A stretch of DNA of 64,000 bases from Rhizobiaceae bacterium. GTDB lineage: Bacteria > Pseudomonadota > Alphaproteobacteria > Rhizobiales > Rhizobiaceae. Below, piece after piece: positions 6,333 through 14,401 of the stretch. Position 1 is the first letter of the stretch. Every line of letters begins with the position of its first letter. Both the position numbers and the translations under genes were made by a program. The notes under the pieces are model-generated. The model saw only the letters and a program-made list of their open reading frames with translations, did not search any database and was not told the origin of the DNA. Location: positions 62,001 to 126,000 of the forward strand of contig JAEPMJ010000001.1 of assembly GCA_017644005.1 (NCBI GenBank), read 5' to 3'.

Positions 6333-7685
6333 CTATTGCCCGCTGCCGACCGCCCGAACTCTTGGCTCGCCCCGCCCCGCGATCAGCAGTTCCGTGATCG
6401 CCCACACCAACGCATCGACGCGGTCGGGCGAGCGGCCGCCTGAGAGGCCGTCGGGGCCGAAATCGCACATTTCGTCTTCCAGCTCGGGCATGCGCCGCGC
6501 ATGGTGCACCCGGCCCTGCTCGTAGAGTGCCGCCACCGGTTCGGCGCGCAGCCATTTGCCGCGTTTTGCCCGCACCGGCTTCACCGGTACGTGGTCGTCG
6601 ACCATGCGGATCACGGTCGCCACCATCTCTCCGCCCTGGTTCACTTCGGCCACGATGCTGTCGGCCTCGAACTGGTGATAAAGCCTGACCGCCGTTGCCG
6701 CCCATTCGCTCGGGCTGGCGGAGGCAATCGTCCCATCGGCCAACACCACTGCGTCGCCTTCCGTCGTCGCGCCGGCAACGACGATGCCGCATGCCGCCGA
6801 CCCGGCATGTCCCGTTGCAGACGGATCGACCGCAACCACGATGCGCTTCAGTTCTTGCGCGTCGGAACCGGTGACCGCCTCGAGTGCTGTACGGTTCCAC
6901 AGCGCGTCCGGCCGGTCCTCGATCAACTCGCCATTAATCTCCTGCCGGCCAAGTCGGGAACCGCCATAGCGTTCCTCAAGCGCAGCCAGAAATCCCGGCG
7001 CCAGATTTTCCGCATTGTCGTGTGTTTTCAGCCGCCGTACCGTGACGCCGCTGTCGCTCAGCAACCGCCGCAGAACAGGAACCGGCTTCGGCGTCGTCGT
7101 TATGATCTGCCGTGGCCGTTCGCCCAGCCGCAGCGCAAATTGCAGCATGTCGTAAGTCGCGTCAGCGTGCCGCCATTTGCAGATCTCGTCGCACCAGGCC
7201 GCCTCGAATTGCGGCCCACGCAAACTGTCGGGATCTTCCGCCGAAAAAGCCTGTGCAACAGCGCCGCTCGGCCAAACAAGCCGCCTGCGCCCGGCCTCAA
7301 AATGCGGGCGCTCCCCGCGCGAGATGGCGATAATGCCGGAAGGCCCGTCGATCATCACCTCTCGCGCATCGCCAAGGGTCTCGGCAACCAGCGCGATCTG
7401 GCTGTACCTCGTGAGTGAAAACGGCGCGAAGCCATGTACAAGGCCGTTCACCCACTCGGCGCCCAGCCTGGTCTTCCCCGCGCCACGTCCGCCAAGTACA
7501 AGCCAGCGGTCGGGGGCGCCGCCAAAGGCATATTGCCAGCGTACAGCGTGCGCGAACCACTCGTCTTCAACAGTTGCAGCCTCGTCAGGCGTCAGCCCTC
7601 CCGGCCAGGATTTCCTCGGCAAAGAAGCGCGCAAGCTCGACAATTCGCTCGTCGACGCGGCGCAGGATATCGGCTTTGTCGGCAT
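6333..7685 (-). CDS. Large terminase, DNA-packaging ATPase/nuclease (GTA g2 type)
   Basis: This roughly 450-residue packaging motor has an ATPase half with Walker A GGRGAGKTRLGAEW, Walker B AAWCDEICKW and the coupling region IITTTPKPVPVLRR. Its RNase H-like nuclease half has aspartates in VAVDPSATG and the closing DRVDALVWAITEL. The start is uncertain. ATG 7685 is the nearest methionine to the conserved LTPDEAATVEDEW region, but it lies 101 bases inside the preceding gene. A longer frame reaches 7748, and TTG codons lie downstream of 7685. All catalytic motifs seem intact, so headful-type packaging is likely functional. Confidence 0.93.
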   Translation of the reverse strand: MPTKPISCAASTSELSSLRASLPRKSWPGGLTPDEAATVEDEWFAHAVRWQYAFGGAPDRWLVLGGRGAGKTRLGAEWVNGLVHGFAPFSLTRYSQIALVAETLGDAREVMIDGPSGIIAISRGERPHFEAGRRRLVWPSGAVAQAFSAEDPDSLRGPQFEAAWCDEICKWRHADATYDMLQFALRLGERPRQIITTTPKPVPVLRRLLSDSGVTVRRLKTHDNAENLAPGFLAALEERYGGSRLGRQEINGELIEDRPDALWNRTALEAVTGSDAQELKRIVVAVDPSATGHAGSAACGIVVAGATTEGDAVVLADGTIASASPSEWAATAVRLYHQFEADSIVAEVNQGGEMVATVIRMVDDHVPVKPVRAKRGKWLRAEPVAALYEQGRVHHARRMPELEDEMCDFGPDGLSGGRSPDRVDALVWAITELLIAGRGEPRVRAVGSGQ

Positions 7686-8049
7686 CAGTCTTTTTCTGTT
7701 GTTCTTGCATGCCTGCCTCCGCGCCGACGATCCCGCCGGCCTTCTCAACCGCGCGCATCAGTGCGGCCACGGTCTCGATCCGTGCCTTGTCGTAGACGCC
7801 GCCCTTGCCATCCCTTTGGATGGCTTCCATTTCGCCGACCAGCCTCTTAACCAGTCGCGAGATCCGCTCGCCATGAGACAGCCCGTCGGTACGCTCTTCG
7901 GGCATACGCCAATCCTCACGGGCCGCACGCCGTTCGATGGTCCTGGGATGCCTTCGCGAAATCACCGCCAGCAGGTCGGCATTCGGCAAGGCTCCTTCGT
8001 AAACAGCGCGCATGGCAGACCATGCCGCAACCGTTCTGGCTGAGCTCAT
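7585..8049 (-). CDS. Small terminase-like protein (GTA g1 type)
   Basis: This 154-residue protein starts at ATG 8049 with GGAG at good spacing. The N-terminus carries an HTH-like segment (ALPNADLLAVISRRHPRTIE, then RRAAREDWRMP). A long charged helical region and a coiled C-terminus follow (ADILRRVDERIVELARFFAE). Position at the head of the cluster, size and DNA-binding start fit the small terminase subunit that recruits DNA to the motor. RcGTA g1 is of this type, though sequence conservation is low. Its 3' end overlaps the likely start of the large terminase by about 100 bases. Confidence 0.75.
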   Translation of the reverse strand: MSSARTVAAWSAMRAVYEGALPNADLLAVISRRHPRTIERRAAREDWRMPEERTDGLSHGERISRLVKRLVGEMEAIQRDGKGGVYDKARIETVAALMRAVEKAGGIVGAEAGMQEQQKKTDADKADILRRVDERIVELARFFAEEILAGRADA

Positions 8050-8350
8050 CGCGCACTCCATCGATTTCCAGGAGGAACAAGGGGTCCAGTCCCGCAATTT
8101 CGCGCTTCACTGCCCGGGGGCAGCTCCGCGTCAATCGCAATTTCTTGGACGGTAGCTGAAACTTACCTGAGCACCGTCACGATGTCAAGAAAAAATTCCT
8201 AGGATTTCATTCTTTTCCTGTGGTTACCATTCCGGCGTATTGCCCTTGTGGCGCGAGCCAAAATCGGGGAAAGTCCGCGCCTGTCCGGACACGCCTTGCC
8301 CCGAAATGGCCCGCATCTGATAACAGGTTCAGCCGGACAGACAGGGATCA
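8050..8350. other. Divergent intergenic region between the GTA cluster and the PBP gene
   Basis: This 301-base gap separates the GTA head operon (leftward) from the class A PBP gene (rightward). An AT-rich stretch at about 8185-8220 contains an 8-bp palindrome, TCCTAGGA. Promoters for both directions should lie here, but no convincing -35/-10 pair, integrase site or tRNA is visible. No credible gene is seen. Confidence 0.5.
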
Positions 8351-10546
8351 GTGCCGCGCATGGACAATCCATTCGAGCCTCGTAAATCAAAGAGCCCGCG
8401 CGCAACGCGCCTGCTCGAAATCGACGCTTGGCTGGATTCCTCGCTTTATGACGCCGGGTTCAAGCTGGCCGAAATATGGGAGTCGATCACGATCTTCTTC
8501 CGCCGGTTCCGGTTTACCGGTTTCAGCCGCGCGTTCTTCGAACTCGCCAGCGAGGGCATGACGCTGGGTGCCGCAGGTGCAGTCCTTATGTTCGCACTTG
8601 CCCTGCCCGCCTTCGAAGAGACGGCAGGAGACTGGAAGAGCCAGGGCGAGTATGCCGTCACTTTCCTTGATCGCTATGGCAACGAGATCGGCCAGCGTGG
8701 CATCATCCAGCGCGATTCACTTCCCGTCGAGGAATTGCCTGAGCACGTCGTCAACGCGGTGCTTGCCACCGAGGACCGGCGTTTCTACGAGCATTTCGGC
8801 ATCGACTTTGTCGGTCTTGCCCGCGCGCTCGCGCAAAACGTACGTGCCAACTCGGTGGTACAGGGCGGTTCCACCCTCACCCAGCAGCTTGCCAAGAACC
8901 TGTTCCTCACCAACGAAAGGACGGTCGAGCGCAAGATCAAGGAAGCCTTCCTCGCGCTTTGGCTTGAGGTGAACCTCAGCAAGCGCGAAATCCTGCAGCT
9001 TTACCTCGACCGCGCCTATATGGGTGGCGGCACCTTCGGCATCGCAGCCGCGGCCGATTTCTATTTCGACAAGCCTATCACCGATGTTTCAGTGGCCGAA
9101 GCCGCGATGCTCGCCGGCCTCTTTAAGGCGCCCGCCCGCTATGCACCGCATGTCAACCTGCCTGCAGCGCGCGAGCGCGCCAACATCGTTCTTTCGGCGA
9201 TGGTCGAAGCTGGCTACATGACCGAGGGGCAGGTGCTGTCGGCGCGGCTTCGCCCGGCCACTCCGGTCGATCGCGGCGATCAGGAAAGCCCGGACCACTT
9301 CCTCGACTGGGCCTTCGACGAAGTGAAGCGTATCGCCACGGCGGCAAAAATTCCGCACCACTCGCTGGTTGCGCGCACCACCATCGACATGGGCATCCAG
9401 CGCGCCGCGGAGGAATCGCTCGAATACAATCTGCGCCAGCACGGCACGAGCTATGGCGTTGAAGAAGGCGCTATCGTCGTGCTCGACAACAACGGCGCAG
9501 TGCGTGCGATGGTCGGCGGACGGGACTACGGCACCAGCCAGTTCAATCGCGCAACCAAGGCGTTGCGGCAAACTGGCTCGTCATTCAAACCGTATGTCTA
9601 CACCGCGGCCATGGAGGCCGGCCTGACACCTGATTCAGTGGTCTCCGACGGACCGATCAGTTGGGGCGGTTGGTCACCCAAGAACTACACCCGCGGCTAT
9701 TCCGGCCGAATGACCTTGACCACGGCGCTGGTAAAATCGATCAATACCGTGCCGGTACGCTTGGCGCGAGATTTCCTCTCCATCAAGCCAATCCGAGAAC
9801 TTGCATATGCCATGGGTGTGGAGTCGCCGATCGAAAACCACAAAACCATGGTCCTGGGTGTCTCCAGTATGACCGTTCTCGATCAGGCGACAGGCTACCT
9901 TACGCTCGCCAATGGCGGCATCGCGGGTACACGTCACGGGATCAGTCAGCTCATGTCCCACACCGGCGAAAAACTCTACGACTTCAGCGAGGACGAGCCG
10001 GCGCCACGTCGCGTGTTGAAGGAAGATACGGCTGCGAAGATGAACAGCATCATGGTGCAGATACCCGAGTGGGGCACCGGTCGCCGCGCTGCACTCGAAG
10101 GCATTCGCTCGGCTGGCAAGACCGGTACCACTCAGGCATATCGCGATGCCTGGTATGTCGGTTACACAGGCAACTACACTGCAGCCGTCTGGCTCGGAAA
10201 CGACGATTTTTCAGTCACCCGTCGCATGACCGGCGGATCTCTGCCAGCGATGACATGGCAACGCCTCATGAGCTATGCTCACCAGAATACCGAGCTAAAG
10301 CCGATCCCCGGTATCGACAATCCCTTCGTCGCGCCGATCGGCGTGGCCCGAGCCAAGCCGCAGAATCCCGACCCGTCGCAAACCCTGGATCGCCCGCCGG
10401 TCATGTCGTCCGCTACAACCGATTTCCTGAAAGAGATGGCGGAAATATTCCATCGCACGCCGCCCATGGAAGTTCCGGCAACGGCGGAGACGCTGTCGGC
10501 GCTCAGCCCCGCTCCCGACGAACAGAACCAGCCCAGTTCCAACTGA
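8351..10546 (+). CDS. Class A penicillin-binding protein, PBP1A-type
   Basis: This 731-residue bifunctional peptidoglycan synthase has a cytoplasmic N-terminus, then one membrane anchor at about 75-90 (LGAAGAVLMFALALPAF). The GT51 glycosyltransferase domain follows (about 115-290) with ATEDRRFYEHFGID, QGGSTLTQQLAKNLFL and RKIKEAFLALWLE. The transpeptidase domain carries the catalytic serine in QTGSSFKPYVYTA, SIN in KSINTVPVRL and KTG in AGKTGTTQAYRDAWY. All catalytic motifs are present. The start at GTG 8351 could instead be ATG 8360. Its inner-membrane and periplasmic role is wall elongation. It is the first gene beyond the GTA cluster. Confidence 0.95.
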   Translation: MPRMDNPFEPRKSKSPRATRLLEIDAWLDSSLYDAGFKLAEIWESITIFFRRFRFTGFSRAFFELASEGMTLGAAGAVLMFALALPAFEETAGDWKSQGEYAVTFLDRYGNEIGQRGIIQRDSLPVEELPEHVVNAVLATEDRRFYEHFGIDFVGLARALAQNVRANSVVQGGSTLTQQLAKNLFLTNERTVERKIKEAFLALWLEVNLSKREILQLYLDRAYMGGGTFGIAAAADFYFDKPITDVSVAEAAMLAGLFKAPARYAPHVNLPAARERANIVLSAMVEAGYMTEGQVLSARLRPATPVDRGDQESPDHFLDWAFDEVKRIATAAKIPHHSLVARTTIDMGIQRAAEESLEYNLRQHGTSYGVEEGAIVVLDNNGAVRAMVGGRDYGTSQFNRATKALRQTGSSFKPYVYTAAMEAGLTPDSVVSDGPISWGGWSPKNYTRGYSGRMTLTTALVKSINTVPVRLARDFLSIKPIRELAYAMGVESPIENHKTMVLGVSSMTVLDQATGYLTLANGGIAGTRHGISQLMSHTGEKLYDFSEDEPAPRRVLKEDTAAKMNSIMVQIPEWGTGRRAALEGIRSAGKTGTTQAYRDAWYVGYTGNYTAAVWLGNDDFSVTRRMTGGSLPAMTWQRLMSYAHQNTELKPIPGIDNPFVAPIGVARAKPQNPDPSQTLDRPPVMSSATTDFLKEMAEIFHRTPPMEVPATAETLSALSPAPDEQNQPSSN

Positions 10547-10637
10547 GCGTTCAAAACCAGTCGCGTAACCTCATGCTGTTCACCCCAAGCGTTCTGTCGG
10601 TGTCATTTCGAATTCGTCCGATCGGCCGGAACCGTCC

Positions 10638-11222
10638 ATGATCCGCCTCTTTGCCACTGTCGCGGTCGTGCTGATCACGTCTATCGGCGGCGGGGCTGCC
10701 AGCGTGTGGCTTGCACTCAATGCGAGCGAGGGTATCGGCGCGGTCATCATAAGCGGTTGGACGGCCTTCCCGGATGTGGGCACGCGCGACGCAGACACCT
10801 ATTCCAAAGCCAGATTCGCACGCGAAGGCGGGCTGTCACTTGGACGCGCCGAGGGTATCACTTTCGTCGCCAGCCACGACACAACGGGCGCACCTCTCAA
10901 GCGCGAATGCACCTACCAGATCGAAGGGCCGGTGCCTTCGGCGCGCTTCTGGACCCTTTATGCTGCCGATGACCAGCGCGTGGTCTTGCCGCCCACCGTG
11001 CGACGCATTCCCGCGCTGCACTCCCAGGAGATGTTACGGACTGTGGACGGGGCAATCAGCATCGTGGCCAGCCGCCATGCCGCACCGGGAAACTGGTTGG
11101 GCTTGAGTGGAGAAGGCGCAATGCAGTTCGTACTCACCCTCTACGACACGCCTGCTGCCACATCGGCGCGCGTGTTCGAAATTTCCCTGCCTCAGGTGCT
11201 GATGGTGAGCTGCGATGGCTAG
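10638..11222 (+). CDS. DUF1214 domain membrane protein
   Basis: This 194-residue protein has an N-terminal membrane segment (LFATVAVVLITSIGGGAASV) and a DUF1214-type domain. The signature is RFWTLYAADD, ALHSQEMLRT, GNWLGLSGEGAMQFVLTLYD and VFEISLPQVLM. DUF1214 and DUF1254 usually form one two-domain protein. Here they are two genes whose ends overlap by eight bases with the partner immediately downstream, so the products probably assemble together at the inner membrane. The biochemical function of the family is not established. Confidence 0.85.
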   Translation: MIRLFATVAVVLITSIGGGAASVWLALNASEGIGAVIISGWTAFPDVGTRDADTYSKARFAREGGLSLGRAEGITFVASHDTTGAPLKRECTYQIEGPVPSARFWTLYAADDQRVVLPPTVRRIPALHSQEMLRTVDGAISIVASRHAAPGNWLGLSGEGAMQFVLTLYDTPAATSARVFEISLPQVLMVSCDG

Positions 11223-11757
11223 GCTCGCCTATACAGCAGCTCTGAGCCTGTTCGGCGCTGGCATCGTGCATATTATCGTCCTCATGCTCCTGCCGTATTT
11301 TACCGAGCGTGATGCATGGTCTCTGCTGTCGCAGTCATCCGAACACTATGCGGTCACACGCATAGGCGGATCTGGCGCTACGACTCCGCTGGTCCGTTCG
11401 GTCGACCCGCTGTTTGCCGCGGTTGCGTGCCGCTTCGATCTCAACGACGGAGTGGTGCATGTCCACGGCGAGGGTACAGTGCCATTCTGGTCGATGTCGG
11501 TTTACGACCGCAACGGTCAGAATATCTACAGCTTCAATGACCGCACCGCCACGGACGGTCTGATAGACTTCGTGGTCCTGACCCCTGTCCAGACGATCGA
11601 GGTGCGCAAAACACTGCCCGAGAGGTTCGTCGACGCGGTCTTCGTGGAGGCCGAACTTAATGAGGGCATCGTCGTGGTTCGCGCTTTTGTGCCGGATCCG
11701 ACGTGGCGCTCGGCGATCGACGGTTTCCTGGAGAAAATAAGCTGTGAGTCAGCCTGA
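11215..11757 (+). CDS. DUF1254 domain membrane protein
   Basis: This 180-residue protein has a first membrane helix (AALSLFGAGIVHIIVLMLLP) and a DUF1254-type domain recognisable from DPLFAAVACRFDLNDG, PFWSMSVYDRNGQNIYSFND and VRAFVPDPTWR. The gene begins inside the 3' end of the DUF1214 gene, a clear two-gene unit. The fused form of this family has the DUF1254 part first, so here the parts are separate and in reverse order. I know of no assigned reaction. The location suggests an envelope role. Confidence 0.85.
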   Translation: MARLAYTAALSLFGAGIVHIIVLMLLPYFTERDAWSLLSQSSEHYAVTRIGGSGATTPLVRSVDPLFAAVACRFDLNDGVVHVHGEGTVPFWSMSVYDRNGQNIYSFNDRTATDGLIDFVVLTPVQTIEVRKTLPERFVDAVFVEAELNEGIVVVRAFVPDPTWRSAIDGFLEKISCESA

Positions 11758-11764
11758 TCGACAG

Positions 11765-11959
11765 TCAGGCCTGCGTTTTTTGCTTGCCCCTGCCGTCGGT
11801 CCTCATTCCGCCCGTTCCGCTATTTTCGACGGGTGTTTCGGCCGCGCGCTCATAACGCACGCCCGGGAACATGATTATCGCCGCATCGTCCGTGCGCACT
11901 CGCGGCAAAGGCTCGCATCCCCAACTGGGGTGAGACCTGATCGATATGATGTCGGCCAT
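11765..11959 (-). CDS. Small conserved protein with a central FPGVRYER motif
   Basis: The predicted 64-residue protein begins MADIISIRSHPSWGCEPLPR and contains AAIIMFPGVRYERAAE. Small rhizobial proteins opening with MADI.. and carrying I.FPGVRYER are familiar to me, and both features occur here together, which argues against chance. The start at 11959 has GGAG close upstream. A longer frame to 12037 exists but lacks support. The gene converges on the DUF1254 gene with only seven bases between stops. Function unknown. Confidence 0.6.
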   Translation of the reverse strand: MADIISIRSHPSWGCEPLPRVRTDDAAIIMFPGVRYERAAETPVENSGTGGMRTDGRGKQKTQA

Positions 11960-12046
11960 GGCTCCACGTTCTCCATCATCGATGGGTTTCGGGACGCAAA
12001 CGCACGATACAGACACGTGATCAGTCGAAGTAAGCACCCGTCAGGG

Positions 12047-12062
12047 TTAACAGCTTGCTAAC
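12047..12062 (+). promoter_or_regulatory. CtrA-like box upstream of the DUF2336 gene
   Basis: The sequence TTAA, seven bases, CTAAC matches the CtrA full-site consensus TTAA-N7-TTAAC with a single mismatch. It lies about 120 bases before the likely start of the DUF2336 gene in an otherwise AT-moderate gap. CtrA is the cell-cycle master regulator of alphaproteobacteria. The match is by eye only. Confidence 0.4.
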
Positions 12063-12180
12063 GTATTTCCATTAATTGTCGCTGCCGGGAGGACCGTTTC
12101 TGACCAGGTTTCAGAAGTCCGGTTCAATCATCCAATGCGTATCGGGTAACGGCGTGACCAAGGATTCCATTCCGTCCAAA

Positions 12181-13173
12181 ATGAGCAATCAGATTGAGAA
12201 ATCGGAACGCCTCTTCCGGTCGGCCATAGAGGCCTTTTGCTCGCTTGTCCGTCCGACTAAAAGAGACGCCGCACAACTCGACGACCTTACGCTGCCACTG
12301 CTGCCGCTGGTGTCCAGAGAATGTCGCCGCTTTGCCGCTGCAGCGTTATCTGAATCGGGCCCGCAACCGACCGCGCTTGTCCGGCGCCTTGCGGAGGAAC
12401 CGCTCGAAATATCAGCACCGCTTCTTACGCGCTCCGTCAGTCTGAGCGATGTCGATCTTATCGGTATCATCGGGCGCCACGGCATCGGCCACGCGCGGGC
12501 GATTGGCAAGCGGGCCCATCTCAATGCGAACATCGCCAAGGTAGTCAAGGTTCTGGGCGCCATGGAAGCTACAGCGGAGAAGCCGGTTGCGGAGATGATC
12601 GAGCCACATCACGTGGCACCGGCGGACGTACAGCCCCTCACCGCTTCCCAGTCGGAAATCGACCGTGCCGAAGCGGTTAGGGTCGAACTGCGGGAAATGA
12701 TGCTCCCGTCGCGCGAGCAGGAAGCAACACAAGAACCGGAGCCATTCGAATGGCCCGACCCGGCCAGGATATTCTCCCGCCTTCTTTCCACCGCGCTCAC
12801 AGGCACAGAGGCGTTCTTCCACACGACGCTCGCCGACGCTCTCGATATCAAATTCGGCGCTGCGCAACTGCTGGAGGAGGAAGAGGCACCTGGGCTCACC
12901 GCTGTGCTGAGATCATTTGACCTCAGCGTCGAGCAGGCCTTTCTTATCGCAACGCTGGCTTATCCCTACGGTGTGGTCGGGCATGAAGCGGTGCGCAATT
13001 TCGTCGACGAATATCGCAAGCTGGAGCTCGAGGCGGCGCGGGCTAGCGTCTCCGCGTGGCGCGAATGGCAGGCCCGTGCGCGCCAAGCCGTCGCCCGTGA
13101 TTGGGAACCAATCGAGGAGCAGACCGCGGCGAACGACGCTACCCCTGCTCCGAGAAGCCTCAAGGCGTCCTGA
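12181..13173 (+). CDS. DUF2336 domain protein
   Basis: The predicted protein of about 330 residues is all-helical and shows the DUF2336 pattern of HEAT-like helices: LTLPLLPLVSRECRRFAAAA, then ALVRRLAEEPLEISAPLLTR, then SLSDVDLIGIIGRHGIGHAR. The C-terminal part is acidic (LLEEEEAPGLTAVLRSFDLS). I chose ATG 12181 because the sequence becomes family-like there. GTG 12154 and an upstream ATG at 12076 are possible. The family is of unknown function and widespread in Rhizobiales. A CtrA-like box lies upstream. The 3' end overlaps the convergent DUF1491 gene by 14 bases. Confidence 0.8.
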   Translation: MSNQIEKSERLFRSAIEAFCSLVRPTKRDAAQLDDLTLPLLPLVSRECRRFAAAALSESGPQPTALVRRLAEEPLEISAPLLTRSVSLSDVDLIGIIGRHGIGHARAIGKRAHLNANIAKVVKVLGAMEATAEKPVAEMIEPHHVAPADVQPLTASQSEIDRAEAVRVELREMMLPSREQEATQEPEPFEWPDPARIFSRLLSTALTGTEAFFHTTLADALDIKFGAAQLLEEEEAPGLTAVLRSFDLSVEQAFLIATLAYPYGVVGHEAVRNFVDEYRKLELEAARASVSAWREWQARARQAVARDWEPIEEQTAANDATPAPRSLKAS

Positions 13174-13507
13174 TCTCGATCAGGTTGGCCAGGCGCTCGG
13201 CCCCAACCTCAAGCTCCACAACCCAAAAATCCGGGTCGAACCGCATTTCACGCTCGAGCTTCGCGTCGATATCCTCCTGTGTCCCGGCGCTCAAAAGTTG
13301 CACGAAAAGACGTTCGCTCGGCCGTGCATCGTCATAGCCTGCCTGCGGTGCGGGCCCGAACAGCGAAAGCTCGCCCATTCTCGATCGCGATATCAGGAAG
13401 ATCGCGCCGGCTTCGGCGGCGCCTCGCCTCACGACTGCGCCGAACCCGCCCTCGCCCTGTAGCCTGCGCAAGAGCGCCGCTACCCACAGATCGGATGTTA
13501 CGCGCAT
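13160..13507 (-). CDS. DUF1491 family protein
   Basis: This 115-residue protein matches DUF1491 throughout: an opening LWVAALLRRLQGEGGFGAVV, the central RRGAAEAGAIFLI, and near the end REMRFDPDFWVVELE. The family is restricted largely to alphaproteobacteria and has no known reaction. It lacks a signal peptide and is probably cytoplasmic. It lies 21 bases downstream of the peptidoglycan-binding protein gene on the same strand, so it may be the last gene of a kinase, PG-binding, DUF1491 transcript. Confidence 0.9.
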   Translation of the reverse strand: MRVTSDLWVAALLRRLQGEGGFGAVVRRGAAEAGAIFLISRSRMGELSLFGPAPQAGYDDARPSERLFVQLLSAGTQEDIDAKLEREMRFDPDFWVVELEVGAERLANLIEIRTP

Positions 13508-13528
13508 CGGCTGCGGCCTCGGCCGGCT

Positions 13529-14401
13529 TCAGTCGGCCAAACCAATCTCGCGCATTTTTGCGTAGACCGCTTCATCGGGCTCACCGGTGATCGGCAGTCC
13601 GAACAGCGACTGAAATTCCTCGATCCCCGCACGCGTTCGCGTTCCCACCAAACCGTCTAGCTCGATGCCGTCATTTCCGAACGCACGCAGCCCGGCCTGT
13701 ATGCGCACCACCCTTGGATCGGGAGCCGCTTCAGCCGCTCCATCGGGCCGGCCTGTTGCCGCTGATCGCGGTGCGGGCGCCGGGGCGGCGGGTGCCACAT
13801 CGGGAAGTGCAGCGACCTGCTGAAAATCAACTTCGTTCGCCGGCGGTTGCAGTATGCCCAGCTGGGTCAGAAGCGCGTCGTTCACCTCACCGTTCGGCTG
13901 CAAACCGACAATTTTCTGGTAGGTGCTCACTGCCGCGCTGGTTTGTGGCCCGGCGAGGCCGTCAACCTCTCCGGCATAAAGCTCCAGCCCTTTGAGGGTT
14001 GCCTGCACCTTGGCCACCATTTCATCACCGGGATGCGTCAACGGGGTGGGCGTTATACTCTCCGTCACCCCGGCGTCTGTGGGTCGGGCCTCCGGCGTGC
14101 GCTCCAGCAGCTGCGATGCCGGAGCTGGTTGGCGCAGCAGGACGTTTGTAGCTGCCTCCCCGCTCTCTAACGGTGTCTGTGCCGGCGAACGTGTGGAGAA
14201 GAGCGCACCTTGATGGAAATGCGGCTGGTACCAGAGGGCATTTGCCGACACGAAACTGAACGCGACCAGAAAGGCGGTCGTGCCGCCCACCGCCAACGGA
14301 TTGCGTATCAGCGCCGCGGCCGAGAGCGCCATGCCTTCCCGCAGCAGCGCGCCAATGCCGGTCGGTTCCTCAAGCTGTCTTACGGATTTTCTCATCTTCA
14401 A
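13529..14401 (-). CDS. Membrane protein with two peptidoglycan-binding (PG_binding_1) domains
   Basis: This 290-residue protein has a short cytoplasmic start, one membrane segment (about 36-56, GGTTAFLVAFSFVSANALWY), and a Pro/Ala-rich periplasmic stalk. Two PG_binding_1 domains follow: one around 140-185 (LKGLELYAGEVDGLAGPQTS) and one at the C-terminus (LRAFGNDGIELDGLVGTRTR). Such proteins anchor to the cell wall. The 5' end overlaps the 3' end of the upstream kinase gene by 32 bases, suggesting co-translation and a shared role in wall or cell-cycle sensing (inference). ATG 14395 is an alternative start. Confidence 0.85.
   Translation of the reverse strand: MKMRKSVRQLEEPTGIGALLREGMALSAAALIRNPLAVGGTTAFLVAFSFVSANALWYQPHFHQGALFSTRSPAQTPLESGEAATNVLLRQPAPASQLLERTPEARPTDAGVTESITPTPLTHPGDEMVAKVQATLKGLELYAGEVDGLAGPQTSAAVSTYQKIVGLQPNGEVNDALLTQLGILQPPANEVDFQQVAALPDVAPAAPAPAPRSAATGRPDGAAEAAPDPRVVRIQAGLRAFGNDGIELDGLVGTRTRAGIEEFQSLFGLPITGEPDEAVYAKMREIGLAD

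Noticed and set aside
5045..7418. Plus-strand open frames antisense to portal and terminase (5045-6289, 6501-7418)
   Set aside because: Arg/Pro/Gln-rich translations with no motifs, opposite genes with intact catalytic motifs.
1..8049. Interpretation as an ordinary prophage
   Set aside because: No integrase, repressor, excisionase, att repeat or tRNA target is seen at the visible border, and the gene order is that of RcGTA. The left side lies outside the window, so this is a preference and not proof.
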